From JAHIVN01 sp018816645 (GTDB lineage Bacteria > Patescibacteriota > Dojkabacteria > JAHIVN01), in contig JBDRHZ010000037.1 in the NCBI GenBank assembly GCA_043816305.1, positions 1-26,377 on the forward strand: a DNA stretch of 26,377 bases, written 5' to 3'. The notes beneath the pieces are model-generated. The model was not told the DNA's origin and made no database searches. It worked only from the letters and a program-made list of their open reading frames with translations. The translations under genes and the position numbers were made by a program. Below, in pieces: positions 15,089-22,719 of the stretch (position 1 is the first letter of the stretch; every line of letters begins with the position of its first letter).

Positions 15089-15813
15089 CATAACGATTAT
15101 GATCTATTCAAGAGGTAAAGGTGCAGGTATTTATAGAAATAGCGGATTTCCACCAAAGGCGGACAGGTGGGAATTATGGGTGTTTGGTGGCATAGATGTT
15201 GTTTCCAATTCAAGTTATAGCAGTCGCTATTGGAACTATAATTAGAAATCTTTTTAGTAGATAACATTATTAGGTTATAACTAACAGAAATATCGATTAT
15301 GAACTTAAAGACGCTGTTTTGGCAAATATGATATATAAATTGTTCTGATCCGGGTAAATTCTAAAAAGTTGCTCGAACTTATTTTTCAGAGTTTAAATGA
15401 TTTGAAAGTTAGGTGGTACAAATCCACCTTCTATTGATCTTGGTAAAAGTCGCTTAGGGATCTTATTGGAACATTCTAATTCGTATGAAACACTAGAATC
15501 ATGAAAGAAGAAACCGGTTTCCAACAGGTATTTCCAAGTTCCTTGTAACCAAGTAATCTACCTTCTTTTAACTCAAGATTTCAGACATAGCGGTTTGAAT
15601 TAACAAATTATTTAAATATAAATAGCTATTCCGGAAGCACACTGTGCTACCTGTTTTGTGTGGTTTCGCAACATTAAGGAAACATCCTTTACATAAGTCT
15701 CTTTTGAAATGTGCTTCATAAACATGACTTAAAAATTGTCACCAATCTTCTTGTGATTTTGATTCAATTCAATTAGAATCAATCAATCCATTTTTATTTC
15801 GAGCACTCAAATT
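15089..15813. other. Gene-poor spacer
   Basis: Nothing here is a convincing gene. It holds a 48-codon open frame at 15099-15245 (MIYSRGKGAGIYRNSG..., unrecognised and running through a palindromic repeat at 15150-15167), and a nested hairpin at about 15204-15237 (TTCCAAT with ATTGGAA, enclosing ATAGC with GCTAT). A promoter for the exchanger lies at its end. Confidence 0.5.
15751..15782 (+). promoter_or_regulatory. Candidate promoter and inverted repeat upstream of the exchanger gene
   Basis: TTGTGA (15751-15756), a 17-base spacer and TAGAAT (15774-15779). An inverted repeat TTGATTC (15759-15765) and GAATCAA (15776-15782) overlaps the spacer and the -10 box, as an operator for a dimeric repressor would. 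Confidence 0.45.
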
Positions 15814-16785
15814 ATGTCAATTACTACTTTAATAGGGATAGGTGTTTTTATTATTAGTCTTGCAGGACTTGTGAAAGGGTCAGATATGTTTTCAGATTTC
15901 GCTGAACGATTAGCCTATCATTTCAAGATACCTCCTTTTATTATTGGAGTTACTATTGTCTCTATTGGAACTTCCCTTCCAGAACTCTTTTCTGCAATAA
16001 GTGCAAACCTTCATGGAGCAACTGAAATTGCACTTGGAGACATTATTGGTTCAAATATAACTAATATTTTCCTCGTACTTGGTGTCGCCACTCTTTTTAT
16101 GAAAACTACAAAACTTAAAGTTACTCATGAACTTATTCATGTGGACCTACCATTTTTTGTAGGTTCTGTGTTTATGATAGTACTTGCCCTTTGGGATAAT
16201 AAGTTTTCGCAAATAGAAGGTTTGATAGCTATTTGTGGAGCACTTTTATATATTCTTTATACTATTAGTGTTAGAAAAGATATGAAAAATGCAAGAATTC
16301 TTGAAGAAATTAATATAGAACATAAAACAAAGAAATTTTCATTTCTAGATATTCCAAAAGGTGGAGTCGGATTATTACTTCTTCTCATCGGCGCAAAATA
16401 CTTTATTGAATCAATTATTATAACTTCTGCAGGCTTTAGTATCTCAACCGAACTTATTGCTATAACTCTCGTACCATTAGGTTCGAATCTCCCAGAACTA
16501 AGTGTTACTATAAGAAATGCAATCCGGGGGAAATCTGAGATTGTTGTAGGTAATATTTTGGGATCAAATATCTTTAATCTTTTTGGGGTTCTTGGAATTG
16601 CTGGACTTTTGGGAACATTAACTGCTTCACCAGATTTCTTCCAGTTGGCAATTCCAACTCTTATCGCTTCGACTTTACTATACTTTTTCATCACGCAGGA
16701 GAAAGAAATTACTCGTTGGGAGGGTGGTTTATTATTGCTATCCTATGTGATGTATATCAATCTAGCTTTTAACTTTCTATCATAG
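15814..16785 (+). CDS. Calcium/sodium:cation antiporter (CaCA family, YrbG-like)
   Basis: 323 residues with about ten hydrophobic segments and the duplicated alpha repeats that define the CaCA superfamily. Alpha-1 is SIGTSLPELFSAISA...LGDIIGSNITN, and alpha-2 is PLGSNLPELSVTI...VGNILGSNIFN. Both G-[ND]-x-x-G-S-N elements and both P-E-L acidic residues are intact, so cation exchange across the inner membrane is likely. Its end overlaps the convergent P-type ATPase gene by 17 bp. Two independent cation export genes placed tail to tail suggest a joint role in Ca2+ or Na+ removal (inference). Confidence 0.92.
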   Translation: MSITTLIGIGVFIISLAGLVKGSDMFSDFAERLAYHFKIPPFIIGVTIVSIGTSLPELFSAISANLHGATEIALGDIIGSNITNIFLVLGVATLFMKTTKLKVTHELIHVDLPFFVGSVFMIVLALWDNKFSQIEGLIAICGALLYILYTISVRKDMKNARILEEINIEHKTKKFSFLDIPKGGVGLLLLLIGAKYFIESIIITSAGFSISTELIAITLVPLGSNLPELSVTIRNAIRGKSEIVVGNILGSNIFNLFGVLGIAGLLGTLTASPDFFQLAIPTLIASTLLYFFITQEKEITRWEGGLLLLSYVMYINLAFNFLS

Positions 16786-19207
16786 CGGACTGTTGACAGT
16801 CTGATTCTTTGATGAATCTGTTTACAAGCTTCACTAATTCGATTACTACTAAGTTAAACATTCCAAGTCCCATCATTAAAACCAAGTGATTTAACTTTAG
16901 CGGCTTTGTCTCAAGAAGCGTATTTAGAAAAGGTACGTACACAGCAGTAGCTAAAAGTCCACTACCAATAATTACAGCAACATTTAAAAACTTATTTGAG
17001 AATGGATTATACTGAAAAATGTTTTTTGAGATCGACTTACATGAATATATATAAAAGACCGTTTCAATACCAAGCCCCAAAAAGATCATCGTTCTGACAT
17101 ATGCTAAATCGTCAATTGTGCTATTGAAGTAACGAAATATGAGCAGAAGCGAAAAATCAGTTATTAGAATAAAGACGACAAGCATTACCTTCATTCTTTT
17201 ATTCACAATTTGTGAATTTTTGGGTCTTGGCCTCCTCTTCATCACATCATCCTCTTTAGGCTCAAACGCAAGAGAGAAAGCTGGTAATGTATCTTCCATT
17301 AAATTGATCCACAAGATTTGTATGGCGGTAACAGGTAAGGGTAATTTCAAAAGAATGGATCCAATTATCAGTATAACCTCGCTCAGACTATCGGATAATA
17401 GATACATTATGCTTTTGCGGATATTGTCAAAAATCACTCTGCCCTCTTCGATAGCATGGACTATCGTGTTAAAATTCGAGTCTAAAAGAACTACATCAGC
17501 AACATCTTTTGAAATATCTGAAGCTTCATTGACAACGATACCAATATCAGCTGATTTTAAAGCTGGAGCATCATTTACTCCATCGCCTGTCATAGCAACA
17601 ACCTCACCATTCTCTCTTAAAGCTTCGACTATCTTTAATTTCTGGAAAGGGTCGGTTCTGGCAAACACAACTATATCATCAACACTCTCTTTCAGTTCTT
17701 CGGGAGACATTTTCTTCAGATCTTCTCCAGTTAGGATGTATGGACTTTCTGAGCCTGAAATAGTTTTAGGTAATAAGCCTATTTCTTTAGCTACAGTTAA
17801 AGCAGTTGGCAGATAATCTCCTGTAATCATTTTAATTTTTATACCGGCAGCAGCACATTCTTCCAGCAGGAGTTTTATCTTTTTTCTAATCGGATCATCG
17901 AAAATCAAGATTCCATTCCACTCCAAATTCACTATGTCCTTTTCTGAAAGGCTTTTCTTTTTGGCATCTACAAATTTATAAGCAAAACCTAGTATTTTCC
18001 TGCCTTGTATCCCCTGTTTTTGTATATTTTGTATCCATTCGTTTTTGACAGATGCCTCAATATTACATCTTTCTATGAGTTGTTCCGGAGCTCCAAAGGC
18101 AAATACAATATTCCCGTTCTGAAATTTATTCAGAGTTGCTGCGTAGTTATTCCCATTATTAAAAGGTATACTATCTATTCTCCCATAGGTCTTGGCTTTT
18201 TTTATTCTTTGTATGGTTTCATAGTCTTTATCATTGTAAATCCATTCCATCATGGTTGTTTCCAGGGGATCGATCTGGTTGTTACAAAGCAAGGCTGAAT
18301 ATTGACCGAATTCTTTGTTGATAAAGTTTTGTTCGACCACAGTAAGTTTCCCTTCTGTAATAGTCCCAGTTTTATCAGCACAAATAACAGTTACAGATCC
18401 CAAAGTTTCAGCCGAAATAAGTTTACTGACGATAGCCTTCCTCTTTAAAATCTTCTTCATACCTAAAGCTAGGATAACAGTAAGGGTAATAATTAAACCT
18501 TCAGGGATAGCTGCGACAGCCACAGCAATAGCTGTATATAGAATTTCTTTCGTGCCATAGCCACCAATTAATCCTACTACAAAGAGAAAGAGTACAAGTA
18601 ATACCACAACAACGGATAATGATTTTGCAAGCCTAGTGGTCTGTTTTTGCAATGGAGTTTTTGCATCCTCTTGCTTAAGCACATATTTACCTATCTTTCC
18701 GACACGGGTCTGGGACCCAATCCCAGTTACTTTCATCTTTCCTATTCCATTTAATATAGTTGTTCCTGCAAATATTTCATCCCCATCCCTTTTCATAAGA
18801 GGAACCGACTCGCCTGTAATTATTGCTTCATTTATTGATAAGTTTTCTTCCTCAATAATTTTTCCATCTGCTGGAATACTAAATTCTTTTGACAAGATAA
18901 CAGTGTCGCCGACTACTATATTTTCCGAATCTATTTCTTCCCTTTTACTATTTCTAATGACAATAGTTCTCGGTTTTAACAATTTCCTTAAGTGATATAG
19001 TGTATTTTGGGCTTTGTATTCTTGAATAAAGCCCAGAAGAGAGTTTATAAGAATGACGGAAAATATTACAAGGGTATCTGTATATTCCTTGAATAAGAGG
19101 GTTAATAAGCAAGCAAAGATTAAAATATATATAAACGGAGACTTAAATTGCTCGAGAAACAACCTGAGTGGTAAGATTTCTTTTTCCTCAAAAATAATAT
19201 TTTTCAC
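16769..19207 (-). CDS. P-type cation-transporting ATPase (type II, Ca2+-ATPase-like), short N-terminus
   Basis: 812 residues. Actuator motif TGES is at 131-134, TM4 PEGL at 235-238, phosphorylation site D278-KTGT, and the hinge TGDGVND at 540-546. TM6 carries NLMEDTLPA, the type II ion-site segment. This makes it a Ca2+-, Na+- or H+-type pump that hydrolyses ATP. The first codon is GTG at 19207, preceded in frame by TGA two codons upstream, and no cation-ATPase N-terminal domain (about 60 residues in relatives) is present. An IS481-like remnant lies just upstream, so the 5' end may have been cut by transposon insertion. A TATAAT-ATG pair in another frame sits at 19254-19274. Confidence 0.9.
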   Translation of the reverse strand: MKNIIFEEKEILPLRLFLEQFKSPFIYILIFACLLTLLFKEYTDTLVIFSVILINSLLGFIQEYKAQNTLYHLRKLLKPRTIVIRNSKREEIDSENIVVGDTVILSKEFSIPADGKIIEEENLSINEAIITGESVPLMKRDGDEIFAGTTILNGIGKMKVTGIGSQTRVGKIGKYVLKQEDAKTPLQKQTTRLAKSLSVVVVLLVLFLFVVGLIGGYGTKEILYTAIAVAVAAIPEGLIITLTVILALGMKKILKRKAIVSKLISAETLGSVTVICADKTGTITEGKLTVVEQNFINKEFGQYSALLCNNQIDPLETTMMEWIYNDKDYETIQRIKKAKTYGRIDSIPFNNGNNYAATLNKFQNGNIVFAFGAPEQLIERCNIEASVKNEWIQNIQKQGIQGRKILGFAYKFVDAKKKSLSEKDIVNLEWNGILIFDDPIRKKIKLLLEECAAAGIKIKMITGDYLPTALTVAKEIGLLPKTISGSESPYILTGEDLKKMSPEELKESVDDIVVFARTDPFQKLKIVEALRENGEVVAMTGDGVNDAPALKSADIGIVVNEASDISKDVADVVLLDSNFNTIVHAIEEGRVIFDNIRKSIMYLLSDSLSEVILIIGSILLKLPLPVTAIQILWINLMEDTLPAFSLAFEPKEDDVMKRRPRPKNSQIVNKRMKVMLVVFILITDFSLLLIFRYFNSTIDDLAYVRTMIFLGLGIETVFYIYSCKSISKNIFQYNPFSNKFLNVAVIIGSGLLATAVYVPFLNTLLETKPLKLNHLVLMMGLGMFNLVVIELVKLVNRFIKESDCQQSAMIES

Positions 19208-19253
19208 TATCTGTCAATAAAAAAGTTAGAGACAAACTTGTCAAACATTTCTT

Positions 19254-19274
19254 CATTTTAATCTATTCATTATA
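19254..19274 (-). promoter_or_regulatory. TATAAT close to an upstream ATG, possible ATPase promoter
   Basis: On the minus strand TATAAT (19274-19269) lies 12 bases before an ATG (19256) that opens MKKCLTSLSLTF...DSEKYYF, 22 codons. That frame ends just inside the ATPase coding start but is out of phase with it. It may drive the ATPase, with the mini-frame being either a translational-coupling leader or a broken original N-terminus. Confidence 0.4.
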
Positions 19275-19371
19275 CTAGAAGGGAACTTATCTAACAATTT
19301 AGACTGAGTCCATAACATATGCAACAAACCGGTGTGAAACTTCATTAGAAAGGCTATGAGCTTTCCAAAAG

Positions 19372-19976
19372 TTAACTCACTCTATCTTTCAAATGGCATC
19401 TTGCATAATTTGTTATGAGGTTTATGCCAAATTTCTTTGCAGCTTCTTCAAACTCTCCCATAAACTCTGTTCCATCGTCTCTCTGTAAATGTGCTTCAGA
19501 ATCCAAAATACCAAATATTTGATTGAGCTTTAATAGAAAATCTCTTGCACATATTACTGTATATCTTGTGCAAGCGTATGGAAATACTATCCTTGTAATT
19601 ACATCTATTGCTCCAATTACATAAAATGTTCCACATTTATTGTCCAATACTTTGTGTTTGTCTGAAATCTCCCCCGTAAACGACAATGGGCCCTTCGTAG
19701 TTCTTGCTATTTTCTCATTTCTTTAGGTGATGGATTATCGAAACCTTTCAATTCCCCCGATTTTATTCCTTTGTAAATATTGTCGATAATATTTAATCTA
19801 AATCTTTTCTTTTTCATAAACCAAAAATAACAATTTAAATATGTTATCCATACTATAAATTTGAGTTCAAGTGTAGTATCAACTACCCCCGAACGCTGAA
19901 CGAAATCCGAACTTTTTTCAAAGAAAATCCAGAATAATGAGGTGTGTTTCCGCTTTTCTCTGATTAAGAGAAACAA
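19372..19976 (-). pseudogene. IS481-like DDE transposase, frameshifted and truncated
   Basis: The integrase core is recognisable in KIARTTKGPLSFTGEISD, then GTFYVIGAIDVITR, FGILDSEAH and RDDGTEFMGEFEEAAKKFGI. The second catalytic Asp falls in RDDGTEF. The frame ends at NYARCHLKDRVS, before the third catalytic residue (Glu) would appear. An upstream piece (19707-19976, ending KGFDNPSPKEMRK) is in a different frame and abuts the core frame, so at least one frameshift separates them. About 50-80 bases beyond the stop, the same strand encodes LHMLWTQS, reminiscent of a transposase C-terminus and suggesting an internal deletion. The element cannot make a working transposase. Confidence 0.78.
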
Positions 19977-19992
19977 CTCGCAACATACAATT

Positions 19993-20053
19993 TGGCTCCC
20001 TTGACAGGATTCGAACCCACCAAATAGGCAGAAAACTACGTGAGAACAAGGGA
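19993..20053 (-). other. Truncated tRNA-like element with encoded CCA
   Basis: On the minus strand TCCCTTG (20053-20047) pairs perfectly with CAAGGGA (20003-19997), followed by G and CCA (19995-19993). A T-arm GTGGG-TTCGAAT-CCTGT (20020-20004) precedes it, with three of five stem pairs being G-U. Only 26 bases separate the 5' acceptor half from the T-arm, too few for D and anticodon arms. It is probably a tRNA gene that lost its middle, or an attachment-site relic. Three transitions in the T-stem look like decay that kept pairing. Confidence 0.5.
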
Positions 20054-20170
20054 ATCTCTGAATACTCAGGAGAATGATAAATGTAGTGTATCAGTGTGAT
20101 AACTCTGATTTACACTGGTATGGGAGGGTTTTGTACAACTTGGTCGGGGTGACGTACTATGCACGAATAG

Positions 20171-20269
20171 ATTCTCATTTATATAGATACGATTATCTCA
20201 TATATCAAAGAATTTGAGTACAAATGGAAGTTTTTATCTGACCTTCCACAGCTCAATTTACTTTTATAA
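20171..20269 (+). pseudogene. Degraded copy of the tail of the 57-aa protein at 14915
   Basis: The 32-residue frame ending IKEFEYKWKFLSDLPQLNLLL aligns with IDEFNLKWKFLFELPKLNLSC. No start codon or intact upstream part is visible. Preservation at the protein level rather than the DNA level suggests an old coding sequence. Confidence 0.4.
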
Positions 20270-20356
20270 AATGTTCGAATATAGCTGATGTTGCCGATTT
20301 CTCCACTTAATGCTTTGAGTGTGAAATCCCCGGACTAAAGTCCGGGGATGAAACGA

Positions 20357-20412
20357 GCAAAATTTTAAGTAGGACTTAAAATTTTGCGTTATCTGTGTCA
20401 TACTTGAGTATG
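20357..20412 (+). promoter_or_regulatory. Leader hairpins controlling tnpA
   Basis: A perfect 14-bp stem GCAAAATTTTAAGT (20357-20370) / ACTTAAAATTTTGC (20374-20387) is followed by CATACT-TG-AGTATG (20399-20412), which folds over the tnpA ATG (20410-20412). IS200 relatives use leader hairpins to block transcription into tnpA and to hide its ribosome entry site, and this layout fits. In addition 20395-20408 is complementary over 14 bp to 20805-20818 near the 3' end. Confidence 0.6.
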
Positions 20413-20844
20413 GCAATAAGATATTGGACAGGATCACATACAAAACATAAACTGGTCTATCACTTAGTATTTATACCAAAGTATAGAAAAAGGATATTGG
20501 TAGGCAAAGTAGCAAAAAAGATAAGAAGCTTGATGTATGAAGCATGTGAGATGAATAGATGGTGGATACATGAGATAGATGTGAAGAGAGATCATGTGCA
20601 TGTAATGATACAGATAAAGCCAACGGATAAGGTATCAGGGGAGGTGAAGATACTAAAAGGGGGAAGTAGTATAAAAATACAGAAGGAGTATCCAGAGCTA
20701 GAAGAGTTTGTATGGGGAGGGAAGTTTTGGTCGGATGGATACTTTGCCGAGACGAGCGGGAGATTAAGTGAAGTTAGGTTAAGAAGTTACATAAGGGAAC
20801 AGTGCTCAAGTATGACACGCAAGGTACAAAGCCCCGGACTTTAG
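20410..20844 (+). CDS. tnpA: IS200/IS605-family transposase TnpA (Y1 HUH)
   Basis: 144 residues from the ATG at 20410. A GTG five codons upstream is also in frame, but family members begin at about the same place as this ATG. The HUH motif is H62-V-H64 in DHVHVMIQ, and the nucleophilic tyrosine is Y127 in SEVRLRSYIREQ, positions close to those of the well-studied TnpA of IS608. The middle has HLVFIPKYRKRIL and GGKFWSDGYF, both diagnostic. It cuts and rejoins single-stranded DNA at the hairpin ends without target duplication. All catalytic residues are intact, so the element may be active. The stop codon lies inside the right-end hairpin. Confidence 0.93.
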   Translation: MAIRYWTGSHTKHKLVYHLVFIPKYRKRILVGKVAKKIRSLMYEACEMNRWWIHEIDVKRDHVHVMIQIKPTDKVSGEVKILKGGSSIKIQKEYPELEEFVWGGKFWSDGYFAETSGRLSEVRLRSYIREQCSSMTRKVQSPGL

Positions 20845-20856
20845 TCCGGGGATGAC

Positions 20857-21339
20857 TTACTTATGTTTAGTTAAATCAACTTTTAACTGATTAACAACTA
20901 CAACTTTATTCTTTCCAAAAACATTCACTATATTAGAATATTTTTTAAATAAATCAAACGTATCTATATTCTTAAAATCAAATTGGATTTGTAGATATTT
21001 ATCATTTTTAATTTCTTTCACAAAGTTGTCAAAGTTAAAGTCTTTTGTAGGGAAAAGAGTTTTATTGAAATCTATAAATCCATATATATTTACATTTGAT
21101 TTATTTTTTAACTTGTCGAATAATTTAATATTGAATGTTTTTGATTCTACGACGAAGACAAAATAAATTTCGTTATTATATAATCCGATTTCACAAAAAT
21201 CCGTTGTAATAGTTGGCAAATCTTCTTCTATTAAATTGCCAAAATGGTCATAGTTGTTTTTGGTATATTCTAGTTCAGAAACGGATTTTTTTGAATTAAT
21301 CAAAAGTTCTCGAAATTTATTTAGGTTTTTAATATTCAT
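20857..21339 (-). CDS. Unknown protein in attC-bounded segment, possibly 3'-truncated
   Basis: 160 residues, Lys/Asn/Phe/Ile-rich and clearly A+T-rich in codon use. No motif is recognised. It begins NIKNLNKFRELLINSKKSVSEL (alpha) and then alternates strands such as TTDFCEIGLYNNEIYFVFVVES. The last codons lie within five bases of the IS200 right end, so the original C-terminus may have been replaced by element sequence. It sits 3' (in the minus-strand reading) of the attC-like site at 21396-21576, in the position of a cassette gene. A terminal attC of its own is not seen, and the IS may have removed it. Confidence 0.7.
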   Translation of the reverse strand: MNIKNLNKFRELLINSKKSVSELEYTKNNYDHFGNLIEEDLPTITTDFCEIGLYNNEIYFVFVVESKTFNIKLFDKLKNKSNVNIYGFIDFNKTLFPTKDFNFDNFVKEIKNDKYLQIQFDFKNIDTFDLFKKYSNIVNVFGKNKVVVVNQLKVDLTKHK

Positions 21340-21395
21340 ATAAAGTTGTAGTTGTATATTTATTGTAAACTTTACCAGCCTCTGAAATTTATTTC

Positions 21396-21576
21396 ACATA
21401 ATGTATCCGCATGATGCGAAGTTTTTGATATTCCTTTTTATACATTACCCTTATTAATTATATCAAAAATTTGGATGAAAGAAATTTATACTCATTATTA
21501 TATTTCTCTGAAGCGATAGCGAAAGAGAAAGTTTAGATTGTGTAAATTTCTGGAACCGCATATGCAGGTGTTGTGT
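21396..21576 (-). other. attC-like recombination site, degenerate
   Basis: Read on the minus strand: left box ACACAAC (21576-21570), one base, stem arm CCTGCATATGCGG (21568-21556), a 137-base middle, stem arm about CGCATCATGCGG (21418-21407), four bases, then right box ATTATGT (21402-21396). The arms pair with one bulged base on each side. The right box should start GTT but reads ATT, so recombination here may be lost. The 1- and 4-base spacers match the two other sites. The flank TTACATCACACAAC almost repeats the TTACATCACATAAC of the site at 22720-22862. It lies eight bases from the preceding stop at 21598, as in a gene cassette. Confidence 0.55.
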
Positions 21577-21597
21577 GATGTAATATTTTTTAATTTT

Positions 21598-21966
21598 CTA
21601 TTTTGTTGCGTGCCAATATTCACGCAAGCTTATTATTTTATTGTTCTTTAAAGTTATAATTATTATCCCTCTTAATTCAATTGATTTACTGCTACTGATT
21701 TGATCAAATTTGCTAATCCACTCAGCATATCCAGACCCATTATAAACGGCACATCGGCCAAGTTTGAATTTAATATTTTTTTGATCTTTTTGTGGATTTT
21801 TTATCCAGTATTTTTTTATTGCTGAATGTCCTTCTATTGGTTTTTCAAACGGTGTAACTTGGTACGTTCCGTCTTTATCAAATATTTTTAGCAGTAAATC
21901 AGGGTCTTGTTTTTCCCAGGCCTCACCGTACTTTTTCATTATGCTTTTTAGTTTGTTTAGCTCCAT
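21598..21966 (-). CDS. NTF2/SnoaL-like protein (cassette gene)
   Basis: 122 residues. The pattern MKKYGEAWEKQDPDLLLKIFDKDGTY, then PFEKPIEGHSAIKKYW, and a beta-rich second half ending KIISLREYWHA is that of the SnoaL/NTF2-like alpha+beta barrel. Members of this superfamily bind small hydrophobic ligands or catalyse isomerisation and hydrolysis. Which applies here is unknown. It is flanked on both sides by attC-like sites with almost no spare sequence (31 bases upstream, 21 downstream), as expected for a mobile gene cassette. No Shine-Dalgarno is visible. Confidence 0.85.
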   Translation of the reverse strand: MELNKLKSIMKKYGEAWEKQDPDLLLKIFDKDGTYQVTPFEKPIEGHSAIKKYWIKNPQKDQKNIKFKLGRCAVYNGSGYAEWISKFDQISSSKSIELRGIIIITLKNNKIISLREYWHATK

Positions 21967-22002
21967 AAGTTTAGAAAATAGAAAATTAAAAAATATTATT
22001 TC

Positions 22003-22097
22003 GCCTAACGTTTGCGTGTATGAGAAGTCCTGAGTTTATCGAAGGATTTGGGAAAACTAGTTATTCTTGCTAGTTTTCCTCATATACGCTGTTATTA
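22003..22097 (-). other. attC-like recombination site
   Basis: On the minus strand: TAATAAC (22097-22091), one base, GCGTATATGAG (22089-22079), a variable middle containing a perfect 10-bp hairpin (22051-22060 with 22070-22079), CTCATACACGC (22024-22014), four bases, GTTAGGC (22009-22003). GTTAGGC fits the GTTRRRY right-box consensus exactly, and the arms pair over 11 bp with one G-U. The size (95 bp) is within the normal attC range. It begins 15 bases after the NTase gene stops. Confidence 0.72.
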
Positions 22098-22111
22098 AAC
22101 CCTACAATATT

Positions 22112-22696
22112 TTAAACAAAATTGGGTTTAAATCTTCTTAAATAATCTTTAAACTCATCTAAATTTTTAACGCCCTCATTAAAAACAGCTCGGTAAACAT
22201 CAATACCTGATATTTTTGTTCCATGCTTTAGCTTTTTTCTCATTTCATATTTAATCTTCAGGATTATTTCCCGATTTTTATCATCGATGCGCTCTTTCAC
22301 CCATCTTACAGTTTTTATTGCCTTATCTTCTGATTCTGGCAAAAACCAAATGTCAATTTTCTAAAATGTCCTTGGTTTTTCCAAATATTTTATGCCGCAA
22401 TAAATTCCTTGGGGTCTATCAGGGTAAATACTTTTCCTAAAATCCTGAAGATTAATGCTATAAACATCATCTTTAGTAAAAAGCTCATTGATAACTTTAA
22501 GAAAGTTGGTAACATTGGGCTCTGACAATACAACAACATCTATGTCTGGCCAAGACATAAGTTTTAGCTCTACGCTGCCAACAACATGTACTTCGCCAAA
22601 TTTATTGAGTAGCTCAATGAGCTTTAAATCTTTGATGATTTCAAGGGCTTTCTTGTGGAGAGAGTTTTGTTTAACTATATATTTTGAACTATCCAT
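22112..22696 (-). pseudogene. Minimal nucleotidyltransferase (cassette gene) interrupted by in-frame TAG
   Basis: A single reading frame of 194 codons. The first 111 encode KFGEVHVVGSVELKLMSWPDIDVVVLSE, the Pol-beta-type nucleotidyltransferase signature G-S-x(9)-D-x-D in which the GS turn and the D-I-D metal dyad are present. TAG occurs at 22363-22361, and the same frame resumes at once with KIDIWFLPESEDKAIKTVRWVKERIDD and ends at 22112. The continuation K-I-D-I-W is typical of the family's third acidic strand, so the protein was once continuous and the TAG replaced one codon (TGG to TAG would fit). Either it is a nonsense-inactivated gene, or the TAG is read through. It lies between two attC-like sites. 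Confidence 0.75.
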
Positions 22697-22719
22697 AATA
22701 ATAAAGGTTTAATAATGGC

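Larger units (their letters stand above)
20326..20855 (+). mobile_element. IS200/IS605-type insertion sequence
   Basis: The ends carry the same hairpin: ATCCCCGGACT (20326-20336) with AGTCCGGGGAT (20339-20349) at left, and CCCCGGACT (20832-20840) with AGTCCGGGG (20843-20851) at right, both followed by 'ga'. There are no long terminal inverted repeats of the DDE type, consistent with a Y1 (HUH) single-strand transposon. The right end abuts the stop of the next gene (20857), so the insertion may have cut that gene. It encodes TnpA only, with no TnpB/IscB partner. Exact cleavage sites were not determined. Confidence 0.85.

Noticed and set aside
17139..18995. Long plus-strand open frames opposite the P-type ATPase
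   Set aside because: They lie entirely antisense to well-conserved ATPase domains and are hydrophobic mirror frames. The ATPase motifs fix the minus strand as coding.
19993..20053. A tmRNA or complete tRNA at this place
   Set aside because: Only 26 bases lie between the acceptor and the T-arm. There is no anticodon arm, tag-peptide frame or pseudoknot region.
20857..21339. Toxin or antitoxin of a known family in the cassette array
   Set aside because: Cassette genes are often toxin-antitoxin pairs, but no known toxin motif could be identified, so function is left open.
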